A stretch of 6,132 nt of DNA, taken from NCBI GenBank assembly GCA_028275425.1, contig JAPWUT010000110.1, forward strand, positions 1 through 6,132. The letters run 5' to 3'. Position numbers and translations under genes: made by a program. The stretch's first letter is position 1; every line of letters begins with the position of its first letter. This DNA is from Anaerolineae bacterium. GTDB taxonomy: Bacteria > Chloroflexota > Anaerolineae > SpSt-600. Positions 1-6,023 of this stretch are shown piece after piece. Under the pieces are notes generated by a model that was not told the origin of the DNA, did no database searches, and saw only the letters and a program-made list of their open reading frames with translations.

Positions 1-1596
1 TGGCTCCTGGAAGCCCCTTACCGGATGCTCATGAACAACCTTGACCCCGAAGTCGCCGGCGACCCCGATAACCTCATCGTCTACGGGGGAAGAGGCAAGG
101 CAGCCAGAAACTGGGAATGCTTTGAGGCTATCCTCCGAACCCTTGAAGAGATGGAGCCCGATGAGACCTTGCTCATCCAATCGGGGAAGCCGGTCGGAGT
201 CTTCCGCACCCACCTGGATGCCCCAAGAGTCCTCATGGCTAACTCCAACTTGGTCCCCGCCTGGGCAACCCAGGAATACTTTGATGAACTGGAACGCATG
301 GGCCTCATCATGTTCGCTCAGATGACCGCCGGAGCCTGGATTTACATCGGAACCCAGGGCATCCTCCAGGGAACTTACGAAACCTTCGCCGCCGCCGCTA
401 AGTCGGCCGGATGGCCAAGCCTAAAGGGCAAATTCGTCCTGAGCGCTGGCTTGGGTGAGATGGGAGGAGCCCAACCCCTCGCTATCACTATGAACGAAGG
501 GGTAGGCCTGATTGTGGAAGTGGACCCATGGAGGGCCCAACGGCGCCTGGAAACCGGTTACCTGGACGTAGTGGCGAACGACTTGGAAGAAGCCATGACC
601 CTGGTAGAGGAAGCCCTGAAGAAAGGGGAAGCCAAATCCATAGGCCTCATCGGCAATGCCGCCGACATCTACCCCGAGTTAGTGGTAAGAGGAATAACAC
701 CCGATGTGGTCACAGACCAAACCCCAGCCCATGACCCGCTCATGTATATCCCCAAAGGCCTTTCCGTGGAAGAGGCAGCAGAACTTCGCCGCAAAGACCC
801 ACAGGAATACATCCGCCGCTCCATGGCCTCCATGGCCGAACATGTCCAAGCTATGCTGGAATTCCAGAAGCGAGGGGCAATCGTCTTTGATTACGGGAAC
901 AACTTGCGCCAGAGAGCCTACGATGCCGGAGTAAAAGATGCCTTCAATTACCCCGGCTTCGTGAAGGCCTACATCCGGCCCCTCTTCTGCCAGGGCAAAG
1001 GACCATTCCGCTGGGTAGCCTTGTCCGGCGACCCCCAAGATATCTACGTCACGGACCAAGCCATTATGGAGCTTTTCCCTGAGGACGAACACCTGGTGCG
1101 CTGGATTCAAATGGCCCAGAAGAAAGTGAAATTCCAAGGGCTTCCGGCCCGCATCTGCTGGCTTGGCTATGGGGAAAGGGATAAGGCCGGCCTCAAGTTC
1201 AACGAATTAGTAGCCTCAGGCAAAGTCAAGGCGCCTATAGTCATAGGGCGCGACCACCTGGATGCCGGCTCGGTAGCATCGCCCAGGCGGGAGACCGAAG
1301 GGATGAAAGATGGCTCCGATGCCATCGCCGATTGGCCTCTCCTCAATGCCCTCCTCAACGCCGTCTGCGGAGCTACCTGGGTAGCCATCCACCAGGGAGG
1401 AGGGGTCGGAGTTGGCTACTCTGTCCACGCTGGTCAGGTAATAGTAGCCGATGGCACCCCTGAAGCCGCCCGACGCCTGGAGCGAGTCCTCACTGCTGAC
1501 CCATGGATGGGGGTGATACGTCACGTGGACGCAGGCTACGAAGAAGCCATCGCCGTAGCCAAGAAATACAACCTCAAGATACCGATGATGAAATAG
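1..1596 (+). CDS. hutU: Urocanate hydratase (urocanase), 5'-truncated by the window edge
   Basis: Urocanase adds water to urocanate to give 4-imidazolone-5-propanoate, the second step of histidine degradation, using tightly bound NAD+ in the cytoplasm. The frame is open from base 1, and the residues before the first ATG (25) already match the family (LLEAPYRMLMNNLDPEVAG), so the true start lies upstream; about 20-25 residues are missing from a usual length near 555 (531 codons visible). Seen, numbering from the first visible codon: an N-terminal YGGRGKAARNWE segment (about 28-39), the Gly-rich NAD-contacting GLGEMGGAQPLA (150-161), and the family signature FQGLPARICW with the catalytic Cys at codon 386 (TGC 1156-1158, equivalent to Cys410 of the Pseudomonas enzyme). 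The C-terminal HQGGGVGVGYSVHAG stretch is intact. No frameshift or missing key residue is seen. It is separated from add by a hairpin. Other hut genes, if present, lie outside the window. Confidence 0.97.
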   Translation, partial: WLLEAPYRMLMNNLDPEVAGDPDNLIVYGGRGKAARNWECFEAILRTLEEMEPDETLLIQSGKPVGVFRTHLDAPRVLMANSNLVPAWATQEYFDELERMGLIMFAQMTAGAWIYIGTQGILQGTYETFAAAAKSAGWPSLKGKFVLSAGLGEMGGAQPLAITMNEGVGLIVEVDPWRAQRRLETGYLDVVANDLEEAMTLVEEALKKGEAKSIGLIGNAADIYPELVVRGITPDVVTDQTPAHDPLMYIPKGLSVEEAAELRRKDPQEYIRRSMASMAEHVQAMLEFQKRGAIVFDYGNNLRQRAYDAGVKDAFNYPGFVKAYIRPLFCQGKGPFRWVALSGDPQDIYVTDQAIMELFPEDEHLVRWIQMAQKKVKFQGLPARICWLGYGERDKAGLKFNELVASGKVKAPIVIGRDHLDAGSVASPRRETEGMKDGSDAIADWPLLNALLNAVCGATWVAIHQGGGVGVGYSVHAGQVIVADGTPEAARRLERVLTADPWMGVIRHVDAGYEEAIAVAKKYNLKIPMMK

Positions 1597-1611
1597 GGGG
1601 CAGGAACGGTA

Positions 1612-1647
1612 CGGGGTGCAAGGGCTCAAGCCTTGCGCCCCGCTTTT
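1612..1647 (+). terminator. Terminator-like hairpin between hutU and add
   Basis: CGGGGTGCAAGG (1612-1623) pairs with CCTTGCGCCCCG (1631-1642) over 12 bp with a single G-U wobble (T1617/G1637) and a 7-nt loop (1624-1630). A short CTTTT follows (1643-1647). It begins 16 nt after the hutU stop, where an intrinsic terminator is expected. The T-run is only four bases, so termination may be partial, letting some readthrough reach add. Alternatively it is a dispersed hairpin repeat or an mRNA-stabilising structure. Confidence 0.6.
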
Positions 1648-1653
1648 GTAAGG

Positions 1654-1661
1654 TAAGGAGG
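1654..1661 (+). promoter_or_regulatory. Shine-Dalgarno site of add
   Basis: TAAGGAGG is a near-perfect anti-16S match ending 4 nt before ATG 1666, which fixes the add start. No promoter hexamers were recognised in the short gap upstream, so add may depend on readthrough past the hairpin. Confidence 0.8.
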
Positions 1662-1665
1662 TAAG

Positions 1666-2637
1666 ATGAGCAAAGAATACCCTTTGGCCGAACTCCACCG
1701 CCACCTTGATGGGAATGTTCGCTTGGAGACAATCCTGGATTTAGGCCGGAAGCATCGCCTACCGCTCCCGGCAGATGATGTGGAAGGGCTGCGCCCTTAC
1801 GTCCAGGTCACAACCCCGCAGCCAGGCCTCTTAGCCTTCTTCACCAAATTTGAGTGGATGAAAAAGGTGCTGGTAGATTATGACGCTTGCCGGCGAGTGG
1901 CTTACGAAAACGTTGAAGATGCCTTCCGAGAGGGGATAAAGTACATTGAACTCCGCTTCTCCCCGCTCTTCATGGCCGAAGAACATCGCTTAGACCCGGT
2001 AGGGGTTGTGAGAGCCGTATGCGAAGGGGTTGACCAAGGCATGAGGGATTTCCCGGTGGAGGTCCGGCTCATAGGAATCCTATCCCGCACCTATGGGCCC
2101 GAGCTGTGCTGGAAAGAGCTTGAAGCCATCCTCAAAGGCCGGGATGAAAAAGTTGTAGGTGTAGACCTGGCGGGGGACGAAATCCACTTTCCGGGCTCAC
2201 TTTTTGTAGAACACTTCCGCAAGGCCCGAGAAGCTGGCCTTCACGTCACCATCCACGCTGGAGAAGCCACAGGCCCCGAAAGTATCCGCCAAGCGGTCCT
2301 GGAGTTGGGGGCCGAAAGGATAGGCCATGCCACCTCTGCCCCCCAAGACCCCTCAATCATGGAACTTTTGGCCGAAAGAGGCATAGGCATTGAAGTCTGC
2401 CTAACCAGCAACCTTCAGACCGGGGTGATAAAGTCCTACCGAGAACACCCCCTGCCCATCTTTCTGGAGCAAGGCCTCCTGGCTACCTTGAACACTGATG
2501 ACCCTGGCATAAGCGCTATAACCCTTGAGCACGAATACCGGGTAGCGAGGGAAGAAATAGGGCTGAGCGAGGAGCAAATTAACAAACTTAAGGAAAATGC
2601 CTGGAAAGTAGCCTTTAAGCCCCCGCTACAACCCTGA
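1666..2637 (+). CDS. add: Adenosine deaminase
   Basis: A Zn-dependent TIM-barrel amidohydrolase that deaminates adenosine and 2'-deoxyadenosine to inosine and deoxyinosine plus ammonia, in cytoplasmic purine salvage. The 323-residue product shows the full active-site set: HRHLDGN with zinc ligands His11 and His13, the LAGDE strand (168-172), HAGEATGPESI with zinc ligand His197 and catalytic Glu200, His221 in ERIGHA, and NTDDP with Asp278/Asp279. The SLFVEHF and CLTSNLQT segments match the E. coli-type enzyme closely. This, and LDGN rather than LEG after the metal-binding histidines, favours adenosine deaminase over adenine deaminase or aminofutalosine deaminase. The protein is slightly short: after the final NAWKVAF helix only KPPLQP follows, where E. 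coli Add continues about 15-20 residues, and the stop lies just after a C5 run (2620-2624). The strong Shine-Dalgarno site supports ATG 1666 as the start. It lies 69 nt after hutU. Confidence 0.95.
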   Translation: MSKEYPLAELHRHLDGNVRLETILDLGRKHRLPLPADDVEGLRPYVQVTTPQPGLLAFFTKFEWMKKVLVDYDACRRVAYENVEDAFREGIKYIELRFSPLFMAEEHRLDPVGVVRAVCEGVDQGMRDFPVEVRLIGILSRTYGPELCWKELEAILKGRDEKVVGVDLAGDEIHFPGSLFVEHFRKAREAGLHVTIHAGEATGPESIRQAVLELGAERIGHATSAPQDPSIMELLAERGIGIEVCLTSNLQTGVIKSYREHPLPIFLEQGLLATLNTDDPGISAITLEHEYRVAREEIGLSEEQINKLKENAWKVAFKPPLQP

Positions 2638-2758
2638 AGAGCTTGCCTTTACAGCCCAAGCCTCTCGCAAGGAGATATGGCAACAAAAACCCACCCCAAG
2701 GAATGACCCCCCCTGGCCTCCCAGCCTGATAACGCCCGACAAAACTGGGACGCACCCC

Positions 2759-2784
2759 AAGCTTTCACCCCATTGCCAAAGCTT
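2759..2784. repeat. Inverted repeat overlapping the -35 box (possible operator)
   Basis: AAGCTTT (2759-2765) and AAAGCTT (2778-2784) are perfect 7-bp inverted arms with a 12-nt spacer. The right arm begins at the last base of the -35 hexamer, so a dimeric regulator bound here would compete with RNA polymerase. The arms are short and each contains the 6-bp palindrome AAGCTT, so chance is quite possible. No regulator gene is adjacent. Confidence 0.25.
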
Positions 2785-2801
2785 CCCCCAGGTGGTATAA
2801 T
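2773..2801 (+). promoter_or_regulatory. Sigma70-type promoter of the BFN-dnaB-dnaD-loader operon
   Basis: TTGCCA (-35, 2773-2778; five of six consensus bases), a spacer of exactly 17 nt, then a perfect TATAAT (-10, 2796-2801) preceded by TGG, giving an extended -10 element (TGn). Transcription should start near 2807-2809, leaving a leader of about 27 nt before ATG 2835. It is the only convincing promoter in the 197-nt gap after add. The gap's 5' part (2638-2758) holds no recognisable gene, RNA or strong terminator, only a C7 run near 2707-2713. Confidence 0.8.
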
Positions 2802-2822
2802 TAGTGGTGAAGATTGCAATCC

Positions 2823-2832
2823 AGGAGGAGGG
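2823..2832 (+). promoter_or_regulatory. Shine-Dalgarno site fixing the BFN-protein start
   Basis: AGGAGGAGGG sits immediately before ATG 2835. An in-frame TTG at 2814 would add seven residues (MQSRRRE), but these are this ribosome-binding site read as protein, and TTG would lie only about 6 nt after the predicted transcription start. ATG 2835 is therefore chosen. Confidence 0.8.
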
Positions 2833-2834
2833 AA

Positions 2835-3356
2835 ATGGTTGAGGTTACAGTGGACAGCATAAGGGTAAGCCTCATATCTCAACACAGGGTGGTTGTGCTA
2901 AAGGAGGTTGGGTCAAACCGCTACTTGCCAATTTGGATAGGGCCATTTGAAGCCGATGCCATCGCTATCCACCTGGAAGGAGTACACGTGGCTCGCCCGT
3001 TGACCCATGACCTTCTGAAGTCTGTGATTCACAGCCTCGGCGCCAAGGTAGCCTACGTTGTGGTGGATGACCTGCGCAACGATACTTTCTACGCCAGGAT
3101 AGTCCTGGAGGTGAACGGCAACAGGATTGAAGTTGACTCCCGCCCAAGCGATGCCATAGCCTTAGCTGTCAGGGCCAACGTCCCAATCTACGTAGCCGAA
3201 GAGGTCATGGACCAAGCTGCCGTCACCCCTGAAGAGGAGATACCCATCGGAGAGAAGGAAAAAGAAGAGGTTAGGGACGAGGACCTCAAGCCTTTCAAAG
3301 AGTTCTTGGAGAACTTGGACCTGGATGACCTTGAAGGTTTGGATAAAATGGATTAG
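2835..3356 (+). CDS. BFN-domain (DUF151, bifunctional nuclease family) protein
   Basis: A 173-residue cytoplasmic protein with no signal peptide or membrane segment. Residues about 1-130 form the BFN/DUF151 domain: MVEVTVDSIRVS, the LPIWIGPFEADAIA strand-turn-helix (31-44), RPLTHDLLKSVI (54-65), and the family hallmark VDSRPSDAIALAVRANVPIYV (about 100-120). The remaining 40 or so residues are highly acidic (EEEIPIGEKEKEE; DLDDLEGLDKMD) and look like a charged tail rather than a folded domain. The family (Thermotoga TM0160 is a structural representative) has reported DNase/RNase activity for plant homologues; the role of bacterial members is poorly settled. The gene is first after the promoter and ends 2 nt before dnaB, so it is very probably co-transcribed and translationally coupled with the helicase. 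A function in nucleic-acid processing linked to replication is inference from that placement. Confidence 0.88.
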   Translation: MVEVTVDSIRVSLISQHRVVVLKEVGSNRYLPIWIGPFEADAIAIHLEGVHVARPLTHDLLKSVIHSLGAKVAYVVVDDLRNDTFYARIVLEVNGNRIEVDSRPSDAIALAVRANVPIYVAEEVMDQAAVTPEEEIPIGEKEKEEVRDEDLKPFKEFLENLDLDDLEGLDKMD

Positions 3357-3358
3357 GC

Positions 3359-5317
3359 ATGGTGGAAAGACTCCCTCCCCACAATTTGGAAGCCGAACAA
3401 TCGGTCTTGGGGAGCCTCCTCCTGGACGGTGAGGCTATAGTCAAAATAGCCTCTTGGCTCCGCCCAGATGATTTCTACAACCGAGCCCACAGCCTCATCT
3501 ACCAAGCTATCCTTGACTTATACGAACGCCGGGAGCCGGTGGATTTCGTTACTTTGTGCGAAGAGCTGGGAAGAAAAGGGATACTGGGAGAAGTAGGAGG
3601 CGAAGCTTACATAACATCCCTAATCAACGCTGTCCCTACACCCATCCACCTTGAGCATTATGCCCGGATTGTGGAGAGGACGGCAACTCTGAGAAGGCTT
3701 ATTTCGGCGGCAGGGGAAATTGCTTCTATGGCCTACGAGGCTACGGGAGATGTAGATGAAACCGTTGATAAAGCCGAGCAGCTAATATTTGGCGTTTCCC
3801 AACGCCGCCTCCGCCGGGATGTCTTACACATAAAGCAAGTCCTTGAAGAATACTTTGAGCGGATTGAGTACCTGCACCGCCACCGAGGCGAATTCATGGG
3901 CGTCCCCACGGGCTTCTCCCAGTTGGATAAGCTGCTGGGAGGTTTGCAGAAGTCCGATTTCATCGTAATTGCCGGCCGACCGGGCATGGGTAAATCCAGT
4001 TTCGCTTTATCAATAGCTCACAATGCGGCTAAGCGTTACGGCCAAAGGGTCGCTATCTTTAGCCTGGAAATGTCCGCCGAGCAAGTAGTCCAAAGGCTCT
4101 TGGCTGCTGAGACCGGGGTTGATTCCCAAAGGTTAAGGTTGGGCTTAATTAAGGACGAGGAATGGCCAAGGGTTGTGCAGGCTATCGGAGTCCTTTCCGA
4201 AACTTCAATCTTCTTGGACGATACCCCTGCCATTTCCGCTATGGAGCTTAGGGCCAAAGCCCGTCGCCTCCACGCCGAATACGGCCTTGACCTCATCATT
4301 GTTGATTACCTACAGCTCATGCAAGGAGACTCCCGCTCCGAGAACCGGGTCCAGGAAATTTCTTACATCTCCCGGGCCCTCAAATCACTGGCTCGGGAAC
4401 TGAACATTCCCCTGGTAGCCCTATCGCAGCTATCACGGGCCGTTGAGCAGAGGCAGGACAAAAGGCCCATCCTTTCCGATTTGCGCGAGAGCGGTTGTCT
4501 GGCCGGAGACTCTTTGATACCTATAGCCGACACTGGAGAGTATGTTCCAATCCGCGAGCTGGTAGGCCGGGAGCCTTTCACAGTATGGGCTCTGAACCCG
4601 GAGACCTGGCGCCTGGAACGGGCATGGGTAAGCAAGGTTTTCCCCACAGGAAGGAAGCCGATTTATCGCCTGACCACCCGCTTGGGGCGTTCGATCCGAG
4701 CGACGGCCAATCATCGCTTCTTGACCCCTGCAGGATGGAAGCGGCTAGATGAGCTTCAGCCCGGCATGTTCATCGCACTGCCCCGTCAGATCCCGTCACC
4801 TTATCCGCAAACAATGCGCGATGAGGAGCTGGCCCTCCTCGGCCATCTCATCGGGGACGGCTGTGCACTTCCTCGCCATGCCGTGCAATATACAACAAGT
4901 GATGAAGAAATGGCCTCCCTGGTTGTCGCCTTGGCGCGCTCTGTATCGGAGGAACTGGCGCGTCTGGCCCGGAGCGATGTTTACTGGGATAAGGTGGCAT
5001 CCATTGAGCAGGAAGGGATTGAGGATGTGTTTGATATGACGGTCCCCGACTTGCATAACTTCGTGGCCAATGACGTGATCGTCCACAATAGTATTGAGCA
5101 GGATTCGGACGTAGTAATGTTTGTCTACCGAGAAGAGGTCTACAATCCCGAGACCGAAAAGCAGAACATTGCTGAAATCATTGTGGCCAAACACCGCAAT
5201 GGCCCAACGGGCGTTGTCCCCCTTTACTTTCGCAAAGATGTTGCTCAGTTTGTAGAGGTGGAGCTTCTCAAGGAAGGGTTGGATTTTGAGCTGGGAGAGG
5301 GGTATGAAGAGTTGTGA
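3359..5317 (+). CDS. dnaB: Replicative DNA helicase DnaB, interrupted by an in-frame mini-intein
   Basis: Hexameric 5'-3' helicase that unwinds the chromosome at the fork and recruits primase. The precursor is 652 residues. Removing the intein (380-577) leaves 454, normal for DnaB. Seen: N-terminal domain (PPHNLEAEQSVLGSLL, about 6-107), linker, then the RecA-like domain with Walker A GRPGMGKSS (206-214), catalytic Glu237 in FSLEMS, Walker B LIIVDYLQLM (312-321), SQLSR (356-360), the DLRESG/SIEQD motif split by the intein, and the arginine-finger segment KHRNGPTG (611-618, Arg613 likely the finger). SIEQDSD replaces the commoner SIEQDAD. ATG 3359 is the only start after the in-frame TAA at 3344. 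No strong Shine-Dalgarno site precedes it, which suggests coupling to the BFN gene 2 nt upstream. The 3' end overlaps the DnaD-like gene by 14 nt. Active helicase should require protein splicing, because the intein sits in a conserved functional loop. Confidence 0.97.
   Translation: MVERLPPHNLEAEQSVLGSLLLDGEAIVKIASWLRPDDFYNRAHSLIYQAILDLYERREPVDFVTLCEELGRKGILGEVGGEAYITSLINAVPTPIHLEHYARIVERTATLRRLISAAGEIASMAYEATGDVDETVDKAEQLIFGVSQRRLRRDVLHIKQVLEEYFERIEYLHRHRGEFMGVPTGFSQLDKLLGGLQKSDFIVIAGRPGMGKSSFALSIAHNAAKRYGQRVAIFSLEMSAEQVVQRLLAAETGVDSQRLRLGLIKDEEWPRVVQAIGVLSETSIFLDDTPAISAMELRAKARRLHAEYGLDLIIVDYLQLMQGDSRSENRVQEISYISRALKSLARELNIPLVALSQLSRAVEQRQDKRPILSDLRESGCLAGDSLIPIADTGEYVPIRELVGREPFTVWALNPETWRLERAWVSKVFPTGRKPIYRLTTRLGRSIRATANHRFLTPAGWKRLDELQPGMFIALPRQIPSPYPQTMRDEELALLGHLIGDGCALPRHAVQYTTSDEEMASLVVALARSVSEELARLARSDVYWDKVASIEQEGIEDVFDMTVPDLHNFVANDVIVHNSIEQDSDVVMFVYREEVYNPETEKQNIAEIIVAKHRNGPTGVVPLYFRKDVAQFVEVELLKEGLDFELGEGYEEL
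4814..4945 (+). pseudogene. Fossil of the intein LAGLIDADG homing endonuclease
   Basis: Precursor residues about 486-529 lie between the two halves of the splicing domain and correspond to the start of the endonuclease domain of full-length DnaB inteins. LLGHLIGDGCALP (493-505) is the first LAGLIDADG (DOD) motif with its acidic residue Asp500 (GAC 4856-4858) kept. HAVQYTTSDEEMASLVVALAR continues the homologous region, then jumps directly to SEELARLARSDVYWDKV, which aligns with the C-terminal splicing half. The second LAGLIDADG motif, which relatives carry in a segment like LWATDGC, is absent, so cleavage activity is not expected. The edges are approximate. Confidence 0.85.
4932..4962. repeat. 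Short direct repeat at the endonuclease deletion junction
   Basis: TGGCGCG occurs at 4932-4938 and again at 4956-4962, offset by exactly 24 nt (eight codons), with similar flanks (CTCTG versus TCTGG). It encodes the LAR...LAR echo in ALARSVSEELARLAR. It coincides with the point where the intein passes from endonuclease remnant to C-terminal splicing half, so it may be a scar of, or substrate for, repeat-mediated deletion. Seven bases is short enough to be chance. Confidence 0.35.
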
Positions 5318-6023
5318 GAAAGGATTCAGTGGCTTCCCCCCAGGCAAGCTTCCAGTGGTCCGAATACCGGAACTTTTCTTCAGCGAGCTTTTCCCTTACA
5401 TAGACAACCTCCCCGAGCTTAAGGTCACACTTTACATTTTCTGGCTCATAGAGCATCGGAAAAACAGGGCGCCTTACGTCAGCTTTGAGGAGCTGGAATC
5501 AGACCCGGCCCTCCTAAAGGCCTTGGAGTTGGGGGGGGCTTCCCCCAGGGAAAACCTTAGGAAAGGGCTGGAAAGGGCCGTTGCTCGCGGGACCCTCCTT
5601 CTGGTTAAGGCTTCTGCGGATGCTCAGGAAAAAGAGTTCTATTTCCTCAACAGTGAGCGAGGCCGCCAGGCAGCGGAAAAAGTTTCCAAAGGTGAGCTGC
5701 AACTGGAAGGCCTCCCTGCTGGAAAGGTCACAATCATGGAAGCAAGGCCCAACATCTTCGTCCTTTACGAGCAAAACATAGGCCTTGTCTCCCCATTGAT
5801 TGCTCAGGAGCTTATGGAAGCCGAAGCCACCTACCCGCAGGGGTGGATTGAAGAAGCTTTCAAGATTGCGGTGGAGAGGAACATCAGAAACTGGAGATAC
5901 ATAAAGCGGATATTGGAAAGGTGGGCTACGGAAGGGAAAGAGGATGCAAAAGCTAAGCGACCTCCTGAAGAGGACCGGTATAGCTTCCTCCGAAGCAAGT
6001 ACTCACGCTTCATCAAATACTGA
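5304..6023 (+). CDS. DnaD-domain primosome/replication initiation protein
   Basis: A 239-residue protein of the DnaD/DnaB_2 family, which in Firmicutes remodels DNA and helps place the replicative helicase at origins and restart sites. The N-terminal part (about 8-110: GFPPGKLPVVRIPELFFSEL, then LPELKVTLYIFWLI) looks like the DnaD N-terminal winged-helix region. Residues about 152-212 are the DnaD C-terminal domain: YEQNIGLVSPLIAQEL, WIEEAFKIAVERNIRNW and the YIKRILERW signature (199-207). The tail is basic and acidic mixed (KEDAKAKRPPEEDRYSFLRSKYSRF), possibly DNA-binding. ATG 5304 is preferred, with GGGAG at 5293-5297 upstream and a 14-nt overlap with dnaB. An in-frame TTG at 5286, preceded by AAGGAAGGG (5270-5278), would add six residues and cannot be excluded. 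A G8 run (5531-5538) lies in the coding sequence. Position between helicase and loader genes supports a helicase-loading role; the symbol dnaD is withheld because orthology to the Bacillus gene is uncertain. Confidence 0.9.
   Translation: MKSCEKGFSGFPPGKLPVVRIPELFFSELFPYIDNLPELKVTLYIFWLIEHRKNRAPYVSFEELESDPALLKALELGGASPRENLRKGLERAVARGTLLLVKASADAQEKEFYFLNSERGRQAAEKVSKGELQLEGLPAGKVTIMEARPNIFVLYEQNIGLVSPLIAQELMEAEATYPQGWIEEAFKIAVERNIRNWRYIKRILERWATEGKEDAKAKRPPEEDRYSFLRSKYSRFIKY

Larger units (their letters stand above)
4496..5089 (+). mobile_element. DnaB mini-intein (198 aa), splicing-competent by motif, endonuclease deleted
   Basis: Precursor residues 380-577, inserted between Gly379 (DLRESG) and Ser578 (SIEQD), the site used by the Synechocystis and Rhodothermus DnaB inteins. 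Intein numbering: block A starts Cys1 (CLAGDSLIPI); block B RATANHRF has Thr70 and His73; block F is VFDMTVPDLHNFVAN; block G is NDVIVHN with penultimate His197 and terminal Asn198, followed by +1 Ser. Every residue needed for standard splicing (N-S shift, transesterification to Ser, Asn cyclisation) is present. Long stretches such as RLTTRLGRSIRATANHRFLT resemble the Rhodothermus marinus DnaB intein (from memory). Full-length relatives are near 430 residues; about 230 are missing here. Compared with the 154-residue engineered Ssp DnaB mini-intein, this natural one keeps about 44 extra residues from the endonuclease start. The reading frame is intact, so the deletion was selected for or tolerated in frame. 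Confidence 0.95.

Noticed and set aside
679..1704. Minus-strand open frames of 152 and 162 codons opposite hutU and the start of add
   Set aside because: They mirror urocanase codons, show no family motif, and the second crosses the hairpin and the add start region; not credible genes.
2638..2758. A gene, small RNA or strong terminator after add
   Set aside because: Only short weak pairings (for example CTTGC with GCAAG across a 20-nt loop) and no T-run were seen; open frames here lack starts and read as Pro-rich noise.
2814..2834. TTG start for the BFN protein giving seven extra residues
   Set aside because: The extra codons are the AGGAGGAGGG ribosome-binding site itself, and TTG 2814 would have almost no leader after the predicted transcription start.
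4814..4945. Active homing endonuclease in the intein
   Set aside because: Only the first LAGLIDADG motif is present and the second is missing; 44 residues cannot form the DNA-binding and cleavage fold.
4496..5089. Recent transfer of the intein inferred from base composition
   Set aside because: A hand count of CpG gave about 43 in the intein and about 37 in the same length of dnaB just upstream, too small a difference to call foreign. Transfer is known for this intein class but is not shown here by composition.
4796..5347. 183-codon open frame on the minus strand across the intein and dnaB 3' end
   Set aside because: It is antisense to strongly conserved intein and helicase sequence, the translation shows no recognisable domain, and no ribosome-binding site or promoter was recognised for it. 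It is a shadow of the + strand gene.
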